This document shows, one piece after another, positions 51,596-59,606 of a stretch of 64,000 nt of DNA (the first letter of the stretch is position 1; each line of letters opens with the position of its first letter). This DNA comes from Bernardetia sp. MNP-M8 (GTDB lineage: Bacteria; Bacteroidota; Bacteroidia; Cytophagales; Bernardetiaceae). The stretch covers positions 1,116,001 through 1,180,000 of the forward strand of contig NZ_CP147012.1 of NCBI RefSeq assembly GCF_037126285.1, written 5' to 3'. The position numbers and the translations under genes are program-made. The notes beneath the pieces were generated by a model. The model made no database searches, had not been told where the DNA came from, and saw only the letters and a program-made list of their open reading frames with translations.

Positions 51596-51682
51596 AATAT
51601 TAAGTTTTTAATGTTTTATAATTGAGTTGAAAAAATGAGTTGAGAAATTTGATGCTCCTAACTTAATTCAAATTAAGTTATA

Positions 51683-51690
51683 CAAACATA
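51683..51690 (-). promoter_or_regulatory. Candidate trxA -7 element
   Basis: TATGTTTG on the reverse strand fits TAnnTTTG, 87 bases before the trxA ATG. Confidence 0.4.
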
Positions 51691-52030
51691 TCAACATTCT
51701 TTCATATATACGTTTTTTATCATAAAAGGTTTTATTGGGCTAAACTATTTCTCTCTTCAGATTATTAAAGTAATATAAAAAATCTACTCCTGAACTGATA
51801 AGCTCTATTTATTCAAAATCCGTTAAATCTTATTAAAAGCCTTCAAAAATTGTTTTTATTCTATTTGCTTGAGTGAAATATGAGTTATCTTAGGAAGAAT
51901 TACGAATTAAAAATCACGAATTGTGAATTTAAATCTCTGTTTATCAACAAATTAAAAATAGCAATTTATTTAATTTCTATTGCTCAGTAACATCATCAGA
52001 TTTTTTATTAAAATAATTTTCTATATAAAA

Positions 52031-52059
52031 TTGTTTTTCAACAACTTTACTTAATTTTG
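52031..52059 (+). promoter_or_regulatory. Promoter of the S41 protease gene (-33 TTG and -7 TAATTTTG)
   Basis: TTG at 52031-52033 and TAATTTTG at 52052-52059, separated by 18 bases, match both halves of the Bacteroidota consensus. It is the best complete promoter in the window. The leader is about 80 bases. Confidence 0.55.
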
Positions 52060-52144
52060 TTTGATTAAGAAGAAGTTAACTTATAAAGATAAATCAGTAA
52101 ATCAATTTAAGAATCAATCATTATCTAATTTATAGTATAGTTTT

Positions 52145-53896
52145 ATGTCAGAAAGTAATTCAGAGTCTTCTAATGAGCGTCTTATCTACACACGTAGTAC
52201 GCCTAAAGAAAATAAAGCAAAAACAAAGTCGGATACTTCTATTTCAGCAGCTCAAATCAAATTACCAATTTTTACAGCCATTGCTTTAGGAGTAGGATTA
52301 ATTTTTGGCGCACGTTTTTTTGGTAGTCAAGACAACTCATTTACAACTTCCTTAATTGGTCTACAAACAGAAGAGAGTGCATCTGACCAAGCAAAAAAAA
52401 TGCGTCAAGTGCTTTCTTATATTGAAGATTATTATGTAGATACTGTCAATTTAACAGATATTACAGACCACGGAATAAAAGAAATGCTATCCAAACTTGA
52501 TCCTCATACAAGTTATATTCCTGCAAAAGATGTAGAAATAATGAACTCTCAATTAGAAGGCGATTTTGAAGGAATAGGTGTTGAGTTTGTGCTTTTTGAA
52601 GATACAATTCAAGTGATTATGCCAATTCCGAACAGTCCATCTTCACGAGCAGGAATAGAAGCAGGAGACAGAATTATAAAGGTAGATGATACGCCAGTTG
52701 CCAATGTAAAGATTGATAATAGAAAAGTTTTTGATTTGCTACGTGGAAAGAAAAACTCAAAAGTAAACTTGACTGTTTTTCGTCCTTATCAAAATAAAGA
52801 ATTAGTTTTGACCGTTGAGCGTGGCACAATTCCTACCCATACAGTAGAAGTAGGTTATATGCTTACTCCAAAAACAGGTTATATAAAAGTTTCTCGTTTT
52901 GGAATGAATACTTTTAAGGAATTTGAAACACAATTAAATAAACTTCTTCGTGAAGGAATGAAAGATTTAGTTTTAGATTTGCGTGGAAATCCAGGTGGTT
53001 ATATGGATCAAGCTGTCAGAATGGTTGATGAGCTTTTGGCAGGAACAGAAATGATTGTTTATACTGATGGAAAAAAAGACCGTTTTGATAGTGAAGAAAA
53101 AGCACACCGAAAAGGAAATTTTGAAGAAAATGCTGTAATAGTTTTATTAGATGAAGGAAGTGCTTCTGCTTCTGAAATTGTAGCTGGTGCTTTACAAGAC
53201 AATGATAGAGCTTTGATTGTTGGAAGGCGTTCGTTTGGTAAAGGGTTGGTTCAGAAACCAATTACACTTCGTGATGGCTCAGAACTTCGTCTTACTATTT
53301 CAAGATATTATACACCAAGTGGTCGTAGCATTCAAAAGCCATATAGCGACACAACAGATTATAGTTTGGAGATTATGGAACGTTATACCAATGGCGAATT
53401 ATATCAAGCTGATAGTTCAAAAATGAATACAGAGAAAAAATATAAGACGCTTCATGGAAGAACTGTTTATGGAAGTGGTGGAATAATGCCTGATATTTTT
53501 GTATCAAGAGATACTTCTTATTTTACGCCTTATGTCGATTCACTTTACTCTAAAAGTGTGGTAAGAAACTGGACAAGTACCTACTATAATCTCAATAAAG
53601 AGAAATTTAAAGCGATGAAAGTGAATGAATTTATTTCTAACTTTACTATTGATAAAAAACTAGAAAACGACTTTTTAAATTTTGCCAAAAATCAAAAAGT
53701 AATTTTTAATGATGCTCAATATCAAATTTCAAGAAGTTTTATTTTGAATCAAATAAAAGCAAGTTTAGCAAAACTAAATTGGCAATATGAAGGATATTAT
53801 CCTGTTTTAAATCAAGAAGATAAAGAAATCAAAGTTGCTTTAGAAAACCTTGGAAAAGCAGAAGAACTCAAAAAATATTATTTGATAAAGGAATAA
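52145..53896 (+). CDS. C-terminal processing peptidase (CtpA/Prc-type, S41 family)
   Basis: 583 residues. A signal anchor at about 40-60 (LPIFTAIALGVGLIFGARFF) is followed by a PDZ domain (GIGVEFVLFEDTIQVIMP, AGIEAGDRIIKVDD) and the protease domain: LVLDLRGNPGG, VIVLLDEGSASASEIVAGAL with the catalytic Ser in GSASASE (about 338-344), and GRRSFGKGLVQKP with the catalytic Lys. The GSELRLTISRYYTPSGRSIQ loop is intact. CtpA-like enzymes trim or degrade periplasmic proteins. The N-terminal 35 residues are polar and lie before the anchor. A terminator and a REP hairpin follow. Confidence 0.94.
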   Translation: MSESNSESSNERLIYTRSTPKENKAKTKSDTSISAAQIKLPIFTAIALGVGLIFGARFFGSQDNSFTTSLIGLQTEESASDQAKKMRQVLSYIEDYYVDTVNLTDITDHGIKEMLSKLDPHTSYIPAKDVEIMNSQLEGDFEGIGVEFVLFEDTIQVIMPIPNSPSSRAGIEAGDRIIKVDDTPVANVKIDNRKVFDLLRGKKNSKVNLTVFRPYQNKELVLTVERGTIPTHTVEVGYMLTPKTGYIKVSRFGMNTFKEFETQLNKLLREGMKDLVLDLRGNPGGYMDQAVRMVDELLAGTEMIVYTDGKKDRFDSEEKAHRKGNFEENAVIVLLDEGSASASEIVAGALQDNDRALIVGRRSFGKGLVQKPITLRDGSELRLTISRYYTPSGRSIQKPYSDTTDYSLEIMERYTNGELYQADSSKMNTEKKYKTLHGRTVYGSGGIMPDIFVSRDTSYFTPYVDSLYSKSVVRNWTSTYYNLNKEKFKAMKVNEFISNFTIDKKLENDFLNFAKNQKVIFNDAQYQISRSFILNQIKASLAKLNWQYEGYYPVLNQEDKEIKVALENLGKAEELKKYYLIKE

Positions 53897-53932
53897 ATAT
53901 TTTTTTTAGAGAATAGTTTGAATTTTTTTAAG

Positions 53933-53970
53933 ACAAAACCTTCTTAATTATAAAATTGAGAAGGTTTTGT
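53933..53970 (+). terminator. Terminator of the S41 protease gene
   Basis: ACAAAACCTTCT (53933-53944) pairs with AGAAGGTTTTGT (53959-53970), extended by AATT/AATT inside. It starts 37 bases after the stop codon. Confidence 0.8.
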
Positions 53971-53983
53971 GCTTTTTCTTGAA

Positions 53984-54007
53984 GTTGTCGGTGTGGACAC
54001 CGACAAC
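53984..54007. repeat. REP hairpin, short form
   Basis: A perfect 11-bp stem GTTGTCGGTGT/ACACCGACAAC with a GG loop, then GGC. It is the same stem as the long form without the AGCGTAGC loop. Confidence 0.8.
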
Positions 54008-54146
54008 GGCTTATAACCATAACCTGCTTTTACACAAAAAACTGCCTTTGTTTCACCAATGAGAAAGGCAGAATCCTCAAATTCGCTTTAGTAGTACTTT
54101 TATTTATAGTCATCTATTTTTCACTTTCCTTCTTTTGTTAATACTC

Positions 54147-54180
54147 AACCGTCGTTGAGACTCAAATGAAGTCGTCAACG
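54147..54180. repeat. Imperfect palindrome downstream of dnaB
   Basis: CAACCGTCGTTGAG and CGTCAACGAGGTTG pair with one bulged base. The pattern CAACGACGGTT also occurs near 42870-42881. It is placed just beyond the dnaB stop codon on the reverse strand. Confidence 0.5.
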
Positions 54181-54193
54181 AGGTTGTGATACT

Positions 54194-56713
54194 TTAAAAA
54201 GGAGGTTCATCATCAAAATCTACTGATTTTTTATTCTTCAAATCATCAGCAATTGGATTCATATTATTTCCTTTACTTTGGAGAGTCGTAAATCCATCAT
54301 CTATTGGAGGCATATTTGAAAGATTATCATTTGCATTTGGAAAACCACTATCATAACCTGTATTTCCTGCTGAAAAGCTTCCCTCATCCAAATCTTGAAA
54401 TTTTGTATATTTTCCTACAAACTGTAAAGTAACCGTTTCCAAACTACCATGACGATTTTTTGCAATTATTACTTCGGCTGTTCCCTGTGTAGGATTTCCC
54501 ATTTCATCTTGCGTAATTTCATAATATTCAGGACGATAAAGGAAAATTACCATATCTGCATCTTGCTCAATACTTCCACTTTCCCTCAAATCTGAAAGCA
54601 TTGGTTTTTTATCTCCACCACGAGTTTCTACGGCACGAGAAAGCTGAGAAAGTGCCATTACAGGAACGTCAAGCTCTTTTGCAAGCTGTTTTAAAGCTCT
54701 TGAAATACCTGCAATTTCTTGCTCACGATTTCCTCCTCCTTTTCCAGAATCGCCAGACATAAGTTGCAAATAATCAATGACAATCATATCCAAATTATGC
54801 TGAGATTTTAATCTTCTCGCCTTTGCACGAAGTTCTAACATCGTGATAGCTGGGGTGTCATCAATAAAAATCTTGGATGCTGAAAGTTGAGTAGTTCGGT
54901 GGACAAGTTGCGCCCATTCGTGGTCTGCAATACTTCCATTACGCAATTTCTGACTTTCTACTTCTGCTTCTGAGGACATCATACGAGTCAAAAGCTGTTC
55001 GGCTGACATCTCCAATGAGAAAATAGCAACACAATGGTCATATTTTACAGCTGCATTTGCCAAAGCTGAAAGAACGAAAGCTGTATTATGTGTAAGTGTA
55101 AAATCATCAGTTACATACAAACTATCAGCACTATCAATTTTGATACAGGCAGCTTCTTTTTTTCCAACAAAATCTATTTTGGTAATGTACTTAAAGAGTG
55201 GCGAGAGGCTATTATTAGTAGTCGTTTGTGCGCCTATTTCCAAATCTAAAAGATTAGCAGGAAGTTCAAACTCTAAATAAAAATAATTCTCTCCTTTTTC
55301 ATTTTTCTTTTCTGCAACAAGAACCATTCCTCCCAAAGAGCGAATCAAAAAAACAAAATCATCTTTAATTCTGATTGAATCTGTCTTATATTTTCCTTTT
55401 GAATCATTATCCAAACGCCCTGAAAAAGCCAACATTCCTTCTAAAAGTTCGGTTCGTTGTCGCACACTTGACCATAAATATTCTTTAGGAATAAAAGGAT
55501 CTTCTGAAAAATTGACCATTTGGTCACCAAAGGCATTTTGTAGTTTTTCGTATGTTTCTGCCATTCTTTCGCTGGTCTTAAATGCTTCTTTATTGGCTAA
55601 AAGACTCGTTTGACTTTGATTGGCTACAAAAAGACCTACTAAATAACTACTCAAAGGCAACTTTTTTTCTTCCCATTGAATGGGCATAACCATCGGAATA
55701 TAATGGTTTGGTTTGCCTGAGCCTGTCAGAAGTGTATTTTTGATTTGAGATAAAGAACGAACAGCTAGTTTATTTTCAGACTGTTGAAAAGTTATCCATA
55801 AATGTTCGTCACAACATTCAGTACTTGTATTATCTTCAAAAGTTACCTTATAAATTGATTTTTTACCTTGTGGAAAAACGTCTTTTACTTTATGGAATTT
55901 GCCATCACTTCCTGCCAAAACATCATCTTTTTTTACTTCTCCCATTGTTTTCCAACCATTTTGAGAGAGAAGTTTTGCATCCACAGGTTGTGCCTTTCCC
56001 ATACCAGGGCGAGCTGCCAAGATAATCAAATCCGAACGCTGCCAACCTGCTGTTATTCTATCCAAAGCTGTAAATCCACTCTGAATTCCTGTAATACCTG
56101 TTTTATTTTTTCGCTTTTCTTCTAAATCTTTGAGTGTGTTTAAGTACACGGAAGCCATATCAGAGGTTCTTTTTCTGACATTATCTTCTGTTATTTCGAA
56201 AAGTTCACTCTGAGTTTCATCTAAAAGCTCAAAAGCATCTTTTGTATCTTCGAAGGCATTTTGGCGAACTGTCGAAGCGACGCCAATCATTTTTCTTTTG
56301 ATAGCACGTTCCACCACTTCATGCGCATGATAGACAACATTTGCAGACGAACTTACTTCTGTTGTCAATCGAACAAGCGCATACGCACCTCCAACAATTT
56401 CTAAATTTCCATTTTTTTCTAATTGTGTTCTGACTGTCAGAAGGTCAATTGGAGAACCTTTTGCAGAAAGTTCTAGCATCGCTTGATAAATAAGCTGATG
56501 GGCATCTTTATAAAAACTATCTGCCTTCAAAATATCGACTACATCTTCAAAAGCCTTTCTTTCTAATAAAAGCGCACCCAAAATAGCCTCTTCCAAAGGA
56601 ATTGATTGAGGTGGAAGTTTACCCATTTCATTGGATAAATCGTTCGCAAAACCATTTTGCTTTTTTTTATTGAAAGAACCTTTTTTAGAAAAATTATTGG
56701 TTTTATTATCCAT
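54194..56713 (-). CDS. dnaB: Replicative DNA helicase DnaB, interrupted by an intein
   Basis: 839 residues before splicing. The extein N-terminal part has the DnaB N-domain (PPQSIPLEEAILGALLL), linker helix and RecA-fold start (GIQSGFTALDRITAGWQ, LIILAARPGMGK). The C-terminal extein resumes at TAFVLSALANA and continues with IFSLEMSAEQLLTRMM, IVIDYLQLMSG and LSDLRESGSIEQDADMVIFL. The intein (residues 241-543, 303 residues) splits Walker A between Lys240 and Thr544, so ATP hydrolysis requires splicing. Without it the protein is 536 residues, normal for a Bacteroidota DnaB. The N-terminus carries an unusual basic Asn/Lys-rich tail. Confidence 0.97.
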   Translation of the reverse strand: MDNKTNNFSKKGSFNKKKQNGFANDLSNEMGKLPPQSIPLEEAILGALLLERKAFEDVVDILKADSFYKDAHQLIYQAMLELSAKGSPIDLLTVRTQLEKNGNLEIVGGAYALVRLTTEVSSSANVVYHAHEVVERAIKRKMIGVASTVRQNAFEDTKDAFELLDETQSELFEITEDNVRKRTSDMASVYLNTLKDLEEKRKNKTGITGIQSGFTALDRITAGWQRSDLIILAARPGMGKAQPVDAKLLSQNGWKTMGEVKKDDVLAGSDGKFHKVKDVFPQGKKSIYKVTFEDNTSTECCDEHLWITFQQSENKLAVRSLSQIKNTLLTGSGKPNHYIPMVMPIQWEEKKLPLSSYLVGLFVANQSQTSLLANKEAFKTSERMAETYEKLQNAFGDQMVNFSEDPFIPKEYLWSSVRQRTELLEGMLAFSGRLDNDSKGKYKTDSIRIKDDFVFLIRSLGGMVLVAEKKNEKGENYFYLEFELPANLLDLEIGAQTTTNNSLSPLFKYITKIDFVGKKEAACIKIDSADSLYVTDDFTLTHNTAFVLSALANAAVKYDHCVAIFSLEMSAEQLLTRMMSSEAEVESQKLRNGSIADHEWAQLVHRTTQLSASKIFIDDTPAITMLELRAKARRLKSQHNLDMIVIDYLQLMSGDSGKGGGNREQEIAGISRALKQLAKELDVPVMALSQLSRAVETRGGDKKPMLSDLRESGSIEQDADMVIFLYRPEYYEITQDEMGNPTQGTAEVIIAKNRHGSLETVTLQFVGKYTKFQDLDEGSFSAGNTGYDSGFPNANDNLSNMPPIDDGFTTLQSKGNNMNPIADDLKNKKSVDFDDEPPF
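55085..55993 (-). mobile_element. Class 3-type intein in DnaB with degenerate homing endonuclease
   Basis: 303 residues: starts with Ala (AQPVDAKLLSQNGW) instead of Cys or Ser and ends LTHN before Thr544. Block B reads CCDEHLW, with His304 and Trp306; block F has Cys523 (AACIKID); block G has Thr541 in LTHN. Trp, Cys and Thr form the WCT triad of class 3 inteins, in which the block F Cys replaces the N-terminal nucleophile. The centre resembles a LAGLIDADG endonuclease (SSYLVGLFVANQS; LLEGMLAFSGRLD...FLIRSLGG), but both expected acidic catalytic positions are replaced. Splicing should work, and homing probably does not. Confidence 0.9.
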
Positions 56714-57013
56714 TTTTTTGAAGATGTATTTATATAAAACTATTTTGACTATTCTAACGCTTAAATCTACGTCACAACTATTTATTTTTTTGGAAGCGTT
56801 TTTAATACAAATTTACTAAAAATAATAGCACAAACTAAAAATTTTTGGGTTTTAATTTGTTGTTAACTTTAGGGTACTGAAAAAATATATAGGCACAAAA
56901 ATAGAGCTTCACTTTTGAAACTCTGTTTTTTTGATTTGGAATGGATATTATCAACTACAAATATCTAGTTTTTTAAGTCGGCAGAGCCGAATTGGAATTG
57001 GAATTATTTAATG
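56714..57013. other. Intergenic region upstream of dnaB
   Basis: 300 bases with no gene. An imperfect hairpin around 56900-56930 (AGAGCTTC/GAAACTCT then a T-run) may be a terminator for transcription coming from either side. It presumably holds the dnaB promoter. Confidence 0.4.
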
Positions 57014-57280
57014 CTAACTTTTATCTAAAAAACCATCATAAATCCATATTAAAAGTCTAAATAGTAAAATTGAAGATATGTAAATAGATAATCCTATTAT
57101 AGGAACAGGATAGTAATCTTTAAAATTCTTATTATTAATTATCAGTAAATAAATACTACCAACACCATATGTAATAGTCATAAACATATTAACTGCTAAC
57201 CATACTGATAAAAGTCGTAAAAGACCTTTATTTACAGTATTAAACCTTTCAAACCAAATCAAAATAAATTTTCTTTCCAT
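57014..57280 (-). CDS. Small membrane protein of unknown function
   Basis: 88 residues with two hydrophobic segments (LAVNMFMTITYGVGSIYLL and VPIIGLSIYISSILLFRLL). A basic N-terminus suggests the N-in orientation. No family is recognised. It ends the accessory cluster at 57014-58435. Confidence 0.5.
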   Translation of the reverse strand: MERKFILIWFERFNTVNKGLLRLLSVWLAVNMFMTITYGVGSIYLLIINNKNFKDYYPVPIIGLSIYISSILLFRLLIWIYDGFLDKS

Positions 57281-57333
57281 AAAATAAATTATTAATTAAA
57301 AAAACAAAATAATGTATAAAATATCTCAATAGT

Positions 57334-57564
57334 TTACATTTCTTCATAATCTATATTTATACTATTTTCAACATATTTAATATTTGAATGTCCTATTTTT
57401 TTAATAGCCTCTTTTTTAATAGACTCGAAATGTCCATCTTCAATGTCTCTGATAACATAATCTTCATTCGCAGTTGCTTCTTGTGAATTATATGATATGA
57501 TGTGAAATTGATTATTCTTTTTATCAAGCCATTTACTTGTAGAGTTGAATGAATAGTGAGGCAT
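57334..57564 (-). CDS. Small protein of unknown function
   Basis: 76 residues, acidic and polar. No signal peptide, membrane segment or family is recognised. The spacing of 53 bases to the next gene suggests possible co-transcription with the small membrane protein. Confidence 0.45.
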   Translation of the reverse strand: MPHYSFNSTSKWLDKKNNQFHIISYNSQEATANEDYVIRDIEDGHFESIKKEAIKKIGHSNIKYVENSINIDYEEM

Positions 57565-57724
57565 AATCTGATTGTTTTAATTATAAATAAAAAAACTGCA
57601 CTTGAATCATTTTTTTTTGTAGTAGTATGCTAACGAATATAACCCACAATTTTTCTACAAAAGCTAGGCAAGTAATAAATTAAGAGATAAGAACTTTTGG
57701 ATAGCCTAGTAAGGCAAAGTAAAA

Positions 57725-57949
57725 CTATTTAATAGCCATTTTAAACTCTACTTCAATATTTAGTTCTTTATAGAATTCTTTCAAATCTGTTAGCAAACTT
57801 TCTTTTTGGGATTGATATTGCTCTACTCCAAACTCGTCTTTAATTTCCTTTTTAATGGAAATCATTTGCTCTGTTTTTAAAACCCATTCAAGATTTTCAG
57901 TAATAGCACTAATTAAATTTTCTTTTTTGTTAGTTATTTGAAAACTCAT
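57725..57949 (-). CDS. Small helical partner of a nucleotidyltransferase-like protein
   Basis: 74 residues, predicted all helix (NLISAITENLEWVLKTEQM, then LTDLKEFYKELNIEVEFKM). It begins three bases after the stop codon of the nucleotidyltransferase-like gene, so the two form a bicistronic unit. No family is recognised. The arrangement resembles toxin-antitoxin or defence pairs with a minimal nucleotidyltransferase, but that is inference. Confidence 0.55.
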   Translation of the reverse strand: MSFQITNKKENLISAITENLEWVLKTEQMISIKKEIKDEFGVEQYQSQKESLLTDLKEFYKELNIEVEFKMAIK

Positions 57950-57952
57950 TAT

Positions 57953-58435
57953 TTATTTATGATTAATTTGAATAAATGATTTAAGATATTTTCTTCTCCT
58001 CCTATCGTGTTTAGGATTAGTTTTACTAAACCAGTTATACCAGTATGCTGAATCTGCTTGAAAAGAAAAGTATTTTGGATGATTTTCAGGATAAATGGCT
58101 ACAAAACGAGTATCTAAATTAAATTTCTCTTTAATAATCTCATTTTTTAGTTTATTTGAAGAAGCTGCAACTTTTTCATAAACTTCAAAATCTACAAAAC
58201 TAACTATGTCAATATCTTTTGGGTCAGTTTTTCTCGTTACATAACTTCCATCAATCCACTGATAGAAATCTATTTTACCTAAAATATCTATCAAATAGCT
58301 ATTATACTTTACGTAATTATCCGATAATAGTTTTCGTTCTTTAGTAAAAGCAAATGTTTCAACAAAAGTATCGAAATCAATTTGTATAGGAGAAGTTCCT
58401 ATTAAATTTCCTCTTGAATTAAAATCTAAACTCAT
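57953..58435 (-). CDS. Minimal nucleotidyltransferase-like protein (DUF6932 type)
   Basis: 160 residues from the ATG at 58435 (MSLDFNSRGNLIGTSPIQID); an earlier in-frame start adds 20 residues without family features. The Pol-beta-fold signature is FYQWIDGSYVTRKTDPKDID, in which G-S-Y-V-T and the following D-x-D-x-V supply the metal-binding site, as in DUF6932 and related minimal nucleotidyltransferases. These often occur in pairs that attach nucleotides to RNA or protein partners. It lies 5' of a 74-residue helical protein. Confidence 0.7.
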   Translation of the reverse strand: MSLDFNSRGNLIGTSPIQIDFDTFVETFAFTKERKLLSDNYVKYNSYLIDILGKIDFYQWIDGSYVTRKTDPKDIDIVSFVDFEVYEKVAASSNKLKNEIIKEKFNLDTRFVAIYPENHPKYFSFQADSAYWYNWFSKTNPKHDRRRRKYLKSFIQINHK

Positions 58436-58522
58436 TTTATAATTTGTGTTTTTGTAGTATAAACTAAAAACTTGTGCGTAAATTTGTTGTATCATTATTT
58501 CCCTAAACTACATAAAATAATT

Positions 58523-58574
58523 CATAGACTAAAGTCTATGGTACGTTTTCGCACTCTAAAGAGTACGCTACATT
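58523..58574. repeat. TATGGTAC-type hairpin (second member)
   Basis: CATAGACT/AGTCTATG (58523-58540) is followed by GGTACGTTTTCGCAC, ACTCT/AGAGT and GTACGCTACATTT. It is close to the element at 46105-46148 and lies just before the start of the secreted-protein gene. Confidence 0.65.
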
Positions 58575-58579
58575 TTATT

Positions 58580-59560
58580 ATGAAAAAATTATCTTATTCT
58601 CTACTTATAACTTTCTTATTTCTAATTTCCTTCAAAAGTCATTCTCAAAATATTGGTCTTGGTTTTTTGTTTCGTCCTAATATTACGCTCGGAACGGCTA
58701 TTGTTCCTACTCAAAACGTAGAAGATAGTTTGAAATTTGGAATCAATCGTTTTTATGCAAATTTAGTTGTTCCGTTGAGTGGAAAATTGAAGTTAGATTT
58801 AAAGAATATCAATGCTTCTTTTACGCAGCATTTTCTGACAGTCAATACAGGTTTGAGATTACCACAAGGAAATTTAGTAGAGGATAATACTAAAATTTAT
58901 AATTTCTCGGCAGGAATTACAGGCGTTCATGCAAATATTCGTAGTGGTGTTTGGTTTTATACAGTCAATGGTGGAATTGTACAAGATATTCAGAAACTAA
59001 ATGAGTCTAGTCCATTTTTTACGGCTGCTGGTGCGTATATTCGTGTAAAAGGAATTTATAAGCACAATATTTATGGAGTAGCTTTGCTCTATCAATACGA
59101 ACGTTTTTTGCCTGTTCCTATTTTGGGAATCAATCGTAGATACAATAAAAAATGGTTTTTGGAGCTGCTTTTACCTGCACAAGGTGCAATGCGTTATCAA
59201 TTTAGCAAAAAGTTTAAAGCTGGTGTTTTGGTCGGTTTGGGGAGTTTTCGTGCTGGTGTAAATAGTTCTACAAGTATTACTTTACCAAGTTTAACTTCAG
59301 GAGGAAAAGGAAATTTGAATCTTAATTATACTGAACTTAAAATTACTTCAGTATCTGAATTGAAAATCAAAAATGGAATCTTTTTAAGTAGTGAAATAGG
59401 CGTTTCGACAGCTCGTTCTCTTTCTTTTTTGCGTACTGCTGAAAATCAAATTAGTTTTGGAGCTTCTACTGTTCCTTATGGGGCAATAAATCTGCATATT
59501 GATTTACAAAAAGCTAAAACCAGTCCGATTAGTTCTCGTCTTTTTGGGAATGATTTTTAA
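58580..59560 (+). CDS. Secreted beta-rich protein, possibly an outer-membrane protein
   Basis: 326 residues from the ATG at 58580 (MKKLSYSLLITFLFLISFKS), which opens a normal signal peptide ending near SHSQ. An earlier frame start at 58472 runs through a repeat and is rejected. The mature protein is mainly beta-strand with aromatic belts (IYGVALLYQYERFLPVP, WFLELLLPAQGAMRYQF), consistent with an outer-membrane barrel or porin-like fold. No family is recognised. It is followed by a perfect 36-bp palindrome. Confidence 0.6.
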   Translation: MKKLSYSLLITFLFLISFKSHSQNIGLGFLFRPNITLGTAIVPTQNVEDSLKFGINRFYANLVVPLSGKLKLDLKNINASFTQHFLTVNTGLRLPQGNLVEDNTKIYNFSAGITGVHANIRSGVWFYTVNGGIVQDIQKLNESSPFFTAAGAYIRVKGIYKHNIYGVALLYQYERFLPVPILGINRRYNKKWFLELLLPAQGAMRYQFSKKFKAGVLVGLGSFRAGVNSSTSITLPSLTSGGKGNLNLNYTELKITSVSELKIKNGIFLSSEIGVSTARSLSFLRTAENQISFGASTVPYGAINLHIDLQKAKTSPISSRLFGNDF

Positions 59561-59565
59561 GTAAT

Positions 59566-59601
59566 ATTACTGGTTCAAGCGTCGACGCTTGAACCAGTAA
59601 T
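59566..59601. repeat. Perfect 36-bp palindrome
   Basis: ATTACTGGTTCAAGCGTC and its exact complement, centred on GTCGAC, five bases after the stop codon of 58580-59560 and five bases before the stop codon of the convergent methyltransferase. It could serve as a bidirectional terminator, but it has no T-run, so an insertion element is an alternative. Confidence 0.85.
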
Positions 59602-59606
59602 TTACA

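Larger units (their letters stand above)
51596..52144. other. Long intergenic region between divergent trxA and the S41 protease gene
   Basis: No gene is seen. The region holds one candidate promoter on each strand and a stretch near 51895-51930 containing AATTACGAATTA and TCACGAATTGTGAATT, a 3'-flank motif seen elsewhere in the window. Confidence 0.5.
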
